A stretch of 64,000 nucleotides of DNA from Neoroseomonas terrae. Lineage in GTDB: Bacteria; Pseudomonadota; Alphaproteobacteria; Acetobacterales; Acetobacteraceae. Below the pieces are notes generated by a model, which ran no database searches, was not told where the DNA came from, and saw only the letters and a program-made list of their open reading frames with translations. The stretch is taken from positions 186,001 through 250,000 of the forward strand of contig NZ_JAAEDI010000003.1 in the NCBI RefSeq assembly GCF_018129025.1. The letters are read 5' to 3'. Position 1 is the first letter of the stretch. Each line of letters opens with the position of its first letter. A program made the translations under genes and the position numbers. Positions 60,868-64,000 of the stretch are shown piece by piece.

Positions 60868-61968
60868 CTAGCCCTGCTTGGCGGCGTCGCGGAAGGCGAA
60901 CGCCGCACCTTCCGGCCAGGCAATCGACGCCGGGCCGCCGGGCTCGGGCAGGGTGCCGATGCCGGTGGGGCGCTTGGCCAGCACCTCCCCGCCATCCCCG
61001 AGGCCGAGGCGCAGCCGAACATGGTCGCCGAGGAAGATCGCCTCCTGCAGCGTCGCGGGCATGGCGCGTTCGCCGAGGTCGGCGGCATCGACGCCGGCGA
61101 CGGCGATGCGCTCGGGGCGGATCGCGACGAGGCAGCGTTCGCCCACGCCGCCGCAATCGACCGCCTGGGCGCTGACCACGGGGCCGCAGGCGAGACGGAC
61201 GGTGCAGTCGTCGCCCTCGCGCGTCGCGACGATGCCGGGCAGCAGGTTGTTCTCGCCGACGAAGCCGGCGACGAAGGCATCGGCCGGGCGGTCATACAGC
61301 CGCTTGGGATCGGCGCATTGGCGGATGCGCCCGCCCTCGAACACCGCGATGCGGTCGGACAGCGTCAGGGCCTCCGCCTGGTCGTGGGTGACGTACATCA
61401 TCGTCACGCCGAGCCGCTGGTGCAGGTGGCGGATCTCGAGCTGCATCTCCTCCCGCAACGCCTTGTCCAGCGCCCCGAGCGGTTCGTCGAGCAGCACGAT
61501 GGGGGGTTCGAAGACCAGCGCGCGAGCCAGCGCGACGCGCTGCTGCTGGCCGCCCGACAACTGCGCCGGACGCCGGTCCGCAAAGCCGTCGAGCCGCACC
61601 ATCGCCAGCGCCTTGCGCGTGCGCTCGTCGCGTTCCCCGCGGCCGATGCTGCGCACGGACAGCGGGAAGGCGACGTTCTCCGCGACCGTCATGTGCGGGA
61701 ACAGCGCGTAGGACTGGAACACCACGCCGATGCCCCGCCGGTGCGGCGCCGTATGCGCGATGTCGCGGCCCTCCAGCAGGATGCGGCCGGCGGACGGCAT
61801 CTCGAACCCCGCCAGCATCATCAGCGTCGTCGTCTTGCCAGAGCCGGACGGGCCGAGCAGCGTCAGCAGCTCCCCCCGCGCGATGTCGAGGTCGAGCCCC
61901 ACCACGGCGGCGGCGGTGCCGCCATAGGTCTTCCGCACGCCCTCGAAGCGCACCAGCGTCTCGGCCAT
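60868..61968 (-). CDS. Polyamine-type ABC transporter ATPase (PotA-like)
   Basis: A 366-residue ATPase, first gene of the four-gene transporter operon. Walker A GPSGSGKTT, Q-loop VFQSYALFPHMTV, signature LSGGQQQR, Walker B IVLLDEPLGALD, and a C-terminal TOBE domain (about 270-365). ATG 61,968 follows AAGG. Drives uptake by the two permeases. Confidence 0.95.
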   Translation of the reverse strand: MAETLVRFEGVRKTYGGTAAAVVGLDLDIARGELLTLLGPSGSGKTTTLMMLAGFEMPSAGRILLEGRDIAHTAPHRRGIGVVFQSYALFPHMTVAENVAFPLSVRSIGRGERDERTRKALAMVRLDGFADRRPAQLSGGQQQRVALARALVFEPPIVLLDEPLGALDKALREEMQLEIRHLHQRLGVTMMYVTHDQAEALTLSDRIAVFEGGRIRQCADPKRLYDRPADAFVAGFVGENNLLPGIVATREGDDCTVRLACGPVVSAQAVDCGGVGERCLVAIRPERIAVAGVDAADLGERAMPATLQEAIFLGDHVRLRLGLGDGGEVLAKRPTGIGTLPEPGGPASIAWPEGAAFAFRDAAKQG

Positions 61969-62052
61969 GACCTTGCATCCGGCGCCGCGCACGGCTTGTC
62001 AACGCCTGGTCTGCCCGGTAACGCCCGAGGCCAGCATGAGGGAACCGACCAG

Positions 62053-63072
62053 ATGAGCGAGACCGCCGAACCCACCCTGATCGCGAAGCGGGAGGGTCTC
62101 GCCGGCACCCTGCTGATGAACCGGCCCAAGGCGCTGAACGCCCTGACGCTGGAGATGATCCGCGCTTTCGCGGATGCCATCGCGGCATGGAAGGACGATG
62201 CGGCGGTGAAGCTGGTGGTGCTGGAAGGGGCGGGCGGGCGCGCCTTCTGCGCGGGCGGCGACGTGCGCGCGGTGCGGGAGGCCTCGATCAGCGGCGACCG
62301 CGCGGCGGTCGAGGCGTTCTTCTCCGAGGAATATGCCGTCAACACCGGCATCGCGACCTTCCCCCAGCCCTGGGTGAGCCTGATCGATGGCGTCTGCATG
62401 GGCGGCGGCATCGGCGTCGCGGTCCATAACGGGCCGGTCATCGTCAGCGAGCACGCGCTGGTCGCCATGCCGGAAACGGCGATCGCGCTGTTCCCGGATG
62501 TCGGCACTTCCTATGTCCTCCCGCGGCTGCCCGGCGCGGTCGGCACCTGGCTGGCACTGACCGGCGCGCGGCTGACCGGGGCGGATTCGGTGCATGCCGG
62601 GCTCGCGACGCATTTCGTGCCGCGGGAATCCTTCCCGGCCCTGCGCGCCGCGCTGGTGGCCGAGGGCCCGGAGGCCGTCGCGCGCTTCGCCGTGACGCCG
62701 CCGGAGGCGTCCTTCGCGCCGCACCGCGACGCGATCGACCGCTGCTTCGGCCAGGACAGCGTCGCCGGCATCCTGGCCGCGCTGGACGCGGAAGGCACGG
62801 AATGGGCGGCGGCGCAGGCCAAGATCCTGCGGCGCATGTCGCCGACCTCGCTCTGCGTGTCGCTGGAGCTGCTGCAGCGCGGGGCCAAGCAGGACCTCGC
62901 CGGGTGCCTCGCGACCGAACTGGCGCTGACGCGGGTGGTGGTGAACCAGCATCCGGATTTCGTGGAAGGCGTGCGGTCGGTGCTGGTCGACAAGGACGGC
63001 GCGCCGAAGTGGCAGCCGGCGCGGATCGAGGATGTGGACCCCGCGGCGATCCGGGGCATGTTCGGGGCGTAG
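62053..63072 (+). CDS. Enoyl-CoA hydratase/isomerase family, 3-hydroxyisobutyryl-CoA hydrolase-like
   Basis: A 339-residue crotonase-fold enzyme. GRAFCAGGDVRAVRE and VSLIDGVCMGGGIGVAVHNG form the oxyanion site; MPETAIALFPDVGTSYVLPR is characteristic of 3-hydroxyisobutyryl-CoA hydrolases of valine breakdown. The length fits that group. Frames that extend far upstream on this strand are antisense to the transporter operon and are not real. Confidence 0.9.
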   Translation: MSETAEPTLIAKREGLAGTLLMNRPKALNALTLEMIRAFADAIAAWKDDAAVKLVVLEGAGGRAFCAGGDVRAVREASISGDRAAVEAFFSEEYAVNTGIATFPQPWVSLIDGVCMGGGIGVAVHNGPVIVSEHALVAMPETAIALFPDVGTSYVLPRLPGAVGTWLALTGARLTGADSVHAGLATHFVPRESFPALRAALVAEGPEAVARFAVTPPEASFAPHRDAIDRCFGQDSVAGILAALDAEGTEWAAAQAKILRRMSPTSLCVSLELLQRGAKQDLAGCLATELALTRVVVNQHPDFVEGVRSVLVDKDGAPKWQPARIEDVDPAAIRGMFGA

Positions 63073-63086
63073 CGATCGAGTAGAGG

Positions 63087-63111
63087 ACGGAGGGAGCGGG
63101 CCTCTCTCCGT
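63087..63111 (+). terminator. Possible terminator hairpin
   Basis: ACGGAGGGA (63,087-63,095) pairs with TCTCTCCGT (63,103-63,111) with one G-T pair, 15 bases after the hydrolase stop. A T-run is missing, so intrinsic termination is uncertain. Confidence 0.4.
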
Positions 63112-63179
63112 TCCCCCCGGCCGCGTAGCTTGCCGGCCGATCTGGCGCAGGAGAGTGTTATGATATACTGTTGCAATTC

Positions 63180-63524
63180 ATGTCAGACAGCGCCGACCAG
63201 CCTCGCAGCAACGACATCACCGAGCGACCGCGTCTCTGGCGGCGCTTCGCCGGGGATGACTGGCAAGCCTTCGACGCGCTTCCCGCCGCCATCCGTCGCC
63301 GTATGCATGAGCACGCTTATGATGCCTGGACGGTCAACGCGCTGATGCTCTGGCGCCGCTTCCGACGGCAGACCGCCAGCAGCGCGCGGGGTGAGCGCCG
63401 GCTGCTGAACCATCTCGAGGACTGCGAGAGGCTTGAGTTCGACGCCTTCGCCGACGCCTATGCGCGGCAATGGGGCCATGCGCTGCCGCATCGCGCTGCG
63501 GCGGCGACGGTGCTGCGGTACTGA
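63180..63524 (+). CDS. Hypothetical protein resembling DUF6525
   Basis: A 114-residue basic, helical protein (MSDSADQPRSNDITERPRLW). The segment FDALPAAIRRRMHEHAYDAW recalls the DUF6525 family of short alphaproteobacterial proteins. No clear ribosome site precedes ATG 63,180. Function unknown. Confidence 0.6.
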   Translation: MSDSADQPRSNDITERPRLWRRFAGDDWQAFDALPAAIRRRMHEHAYDAWTVNALMLWRRFRRQTASSARGERRLLNHLEDCERLEFDAFADAYARQWGHALPHRAAAATVLRY

Positions 63525-63584
63525 CGTCGCAAAGCGGCGGCTTCCACCACGGAGAGCCGCCGCGTGCCGTCGGATCAGACGGCC

Positions 63585-63767
63585 TCAGTGCGCGGGCCGG
63601 CCGCGTTCGCCGCAGGCCCAACCGTGGCTGTGGACCAACCCCTCGTCGCGATCGTCATCCGTCGGGGCCGGCGTCGCGCGGGGACGCGGGCGGGGGTCGC
63701 GGGGTGGCTCGGTCGCCCAGTTGTGGGCGTGCACCAGGCCGTCATCGTGGCGGTCGTTGTTGCTCAT
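63585..63767 (-). CDS. Small His-rich protein with two-fold repeat
   Basis: A 60-residue protein containing the repeat DDGLVHAHNWA (about residues 8-18) and DEGLVHSHGWA (about 41-51), separated by a Pro/Arg-rich linker. GAGGAG lies ahead of the ATG. The paired HxH motifs could bind metal. It follows the isocitrate lyase gene by 26 bases on the same strand. No named family. Confidence 0.7.
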   Translation of the reverse strand: MSNNDRHDDGLVHAHNWATEPPRDPRPRPRATPAPTDDDRDEGLVHSHGWACGERGRPAH

Positions 63768-63793
63768 GATACGCGTCTCCTCTCGCTGGGGAT

Positions 63794-64000
63794 TCAGTGG
63801 GCCGGTTGGGTTTCGCTGTGGAACTGCGCAGCCTCGGTGGAATGGGCCATGGCGGTGGTCGAGGCCGTGCCGCCCGACGCCGCCATCGCGACCGCGTCGA
63901 AGTAGCCGACGCCGACTTCGCGCTGGTGGCGCACCGCGGTGAAGCCCTCGGCCTCGGCCGCGAACTCCGCCTGCTGAAGTTCGGAGTAGGCACCCATGCC
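63794..64000 (-). CDS. aceA: Isocitrate lyase, C-terminal end (cut by window edge)
   Basis: Only the last 68 codons are visible: AYSELQQAEFAAEAEGFTAV and RHQREVGVGYFDAVAMAA are highly typical of the C-terminus of isocitrate lyase, the glyoxylate-bypass enzyme that splits isocitrate into glyoxylate and succinate. The rest lies beyond base 64,000. Confidence 0.9.
   Translation of the reverse strand, partial: GMGAYSELQQAEFAAEAEGFTAVRHQREVGVGYFDAVAMAASGGTASTTAMAHSTEAAQFHSETQPAH

Noticed and set aside
58561-63072. A 1,503-codon open frame on the plus strand
   Set aside because: Only the last 340 codons (from 62,053) are a real gene. The rest is antisense to the four-gene ABC transporter, whose families are clear.

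Overview
The window looks like a high-GC alphaproteobacterial chromosome, most likely Acetobacteraceae (Roseomonas-like). This is inferred from gene content: orphan tripartite-tricarboxylate (Bug-type) binding proteins, serine recombinases with DUF2924 or DUF3489 partners, a BKACE enzyme, Hint/RTX proteins, and a mosaic intergenic repeat. It divides into an accessory half (about 1-37,200) and a core-like half (about 37,200-64,000), with a tRNA-Gly(GCC) gene at 37,215-37,289 on the boundary. The 3' end of that tRNA faces the accessory half, as expected for an island attachment site.

Accessory half. 1-6,250 holds phage-type genes on the minus strand, in transcription order: a hypothetical gene, an AlpA-like regulator, a small protein, a primase/helicase, a ParB-methyltransferase fusion, a small terminase and a large terminase (cut by the window edge). 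6,300-9,360 is a serine-recombinase cassette (DUF2924, large serine recombinase, small HTH protein) with overlapping start/stop codons, apparently interrupted upstream by a GFA-family gene. Next come an AI-2E-type permease with a B12-binding-like tail, a decayed second copy of the HTH gene, a TrlF-type PHP-SMC ATPase (candidate defence gene) and small zinc-finger genes. 17,480-30,370 is metabolic and envelope cargo: a LysR regulator, a 39-residue leader-like ORF overlapping an exported alkyl sulfatase, a DUF1254 protein, two Hint proteins around an outer-membrane protein, DUF3300 and DUF2950 proteins, and a cation/proton antiporter. 30,450-36,870 is a patchwork: a phage remnant, a dodecin gene frameshifted by a 19-bp duplication, a DUF3489-resolvase pair, a LysR/TauE pair, and a second large-terminase gene that has lost its first 48 codons by fusion to the 3' end of a recombinase-HTH cassette. 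Bases 1-469 and 35,902-36,370 are a gap-free, nearly identical direct repeat.

Core-like half. It encodes a Bug-type binding protein, a prolyl-tRNA editing-like protein, YbbN thioredoxin, Lon-N-domain, Trm112 and DUF971 proteins, a BKACE enzyme, a family-5 binding protein, ribosomal protein L28 with a clear terminator, an ATM1-type ABC exporter, a transglutaminase-like hypothetical protein, a Nudix hydrolase, a coiled-coil lipoprotein and a second Bug-type protein. It continues with a two-UbiD/UbiX decarboxylase locus with a FUSC-type membrane protein, a polyamine-type ABC transporter, a 3-hydroxyisobutyryl-CoA hydrolase-like protein, small proteins, and the C-terminus of isocitrate lyase at the right edge.

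The strongest unexplained structure is a 226-227 bp element present twice in inverted orientation (41,343-41,569 and 59,552-59,777). It is built from five hairpins, and at least one stem differs between copies by compensating changes. One copy sits between the binding-protein and permease genes of the polyamine-type transporter.
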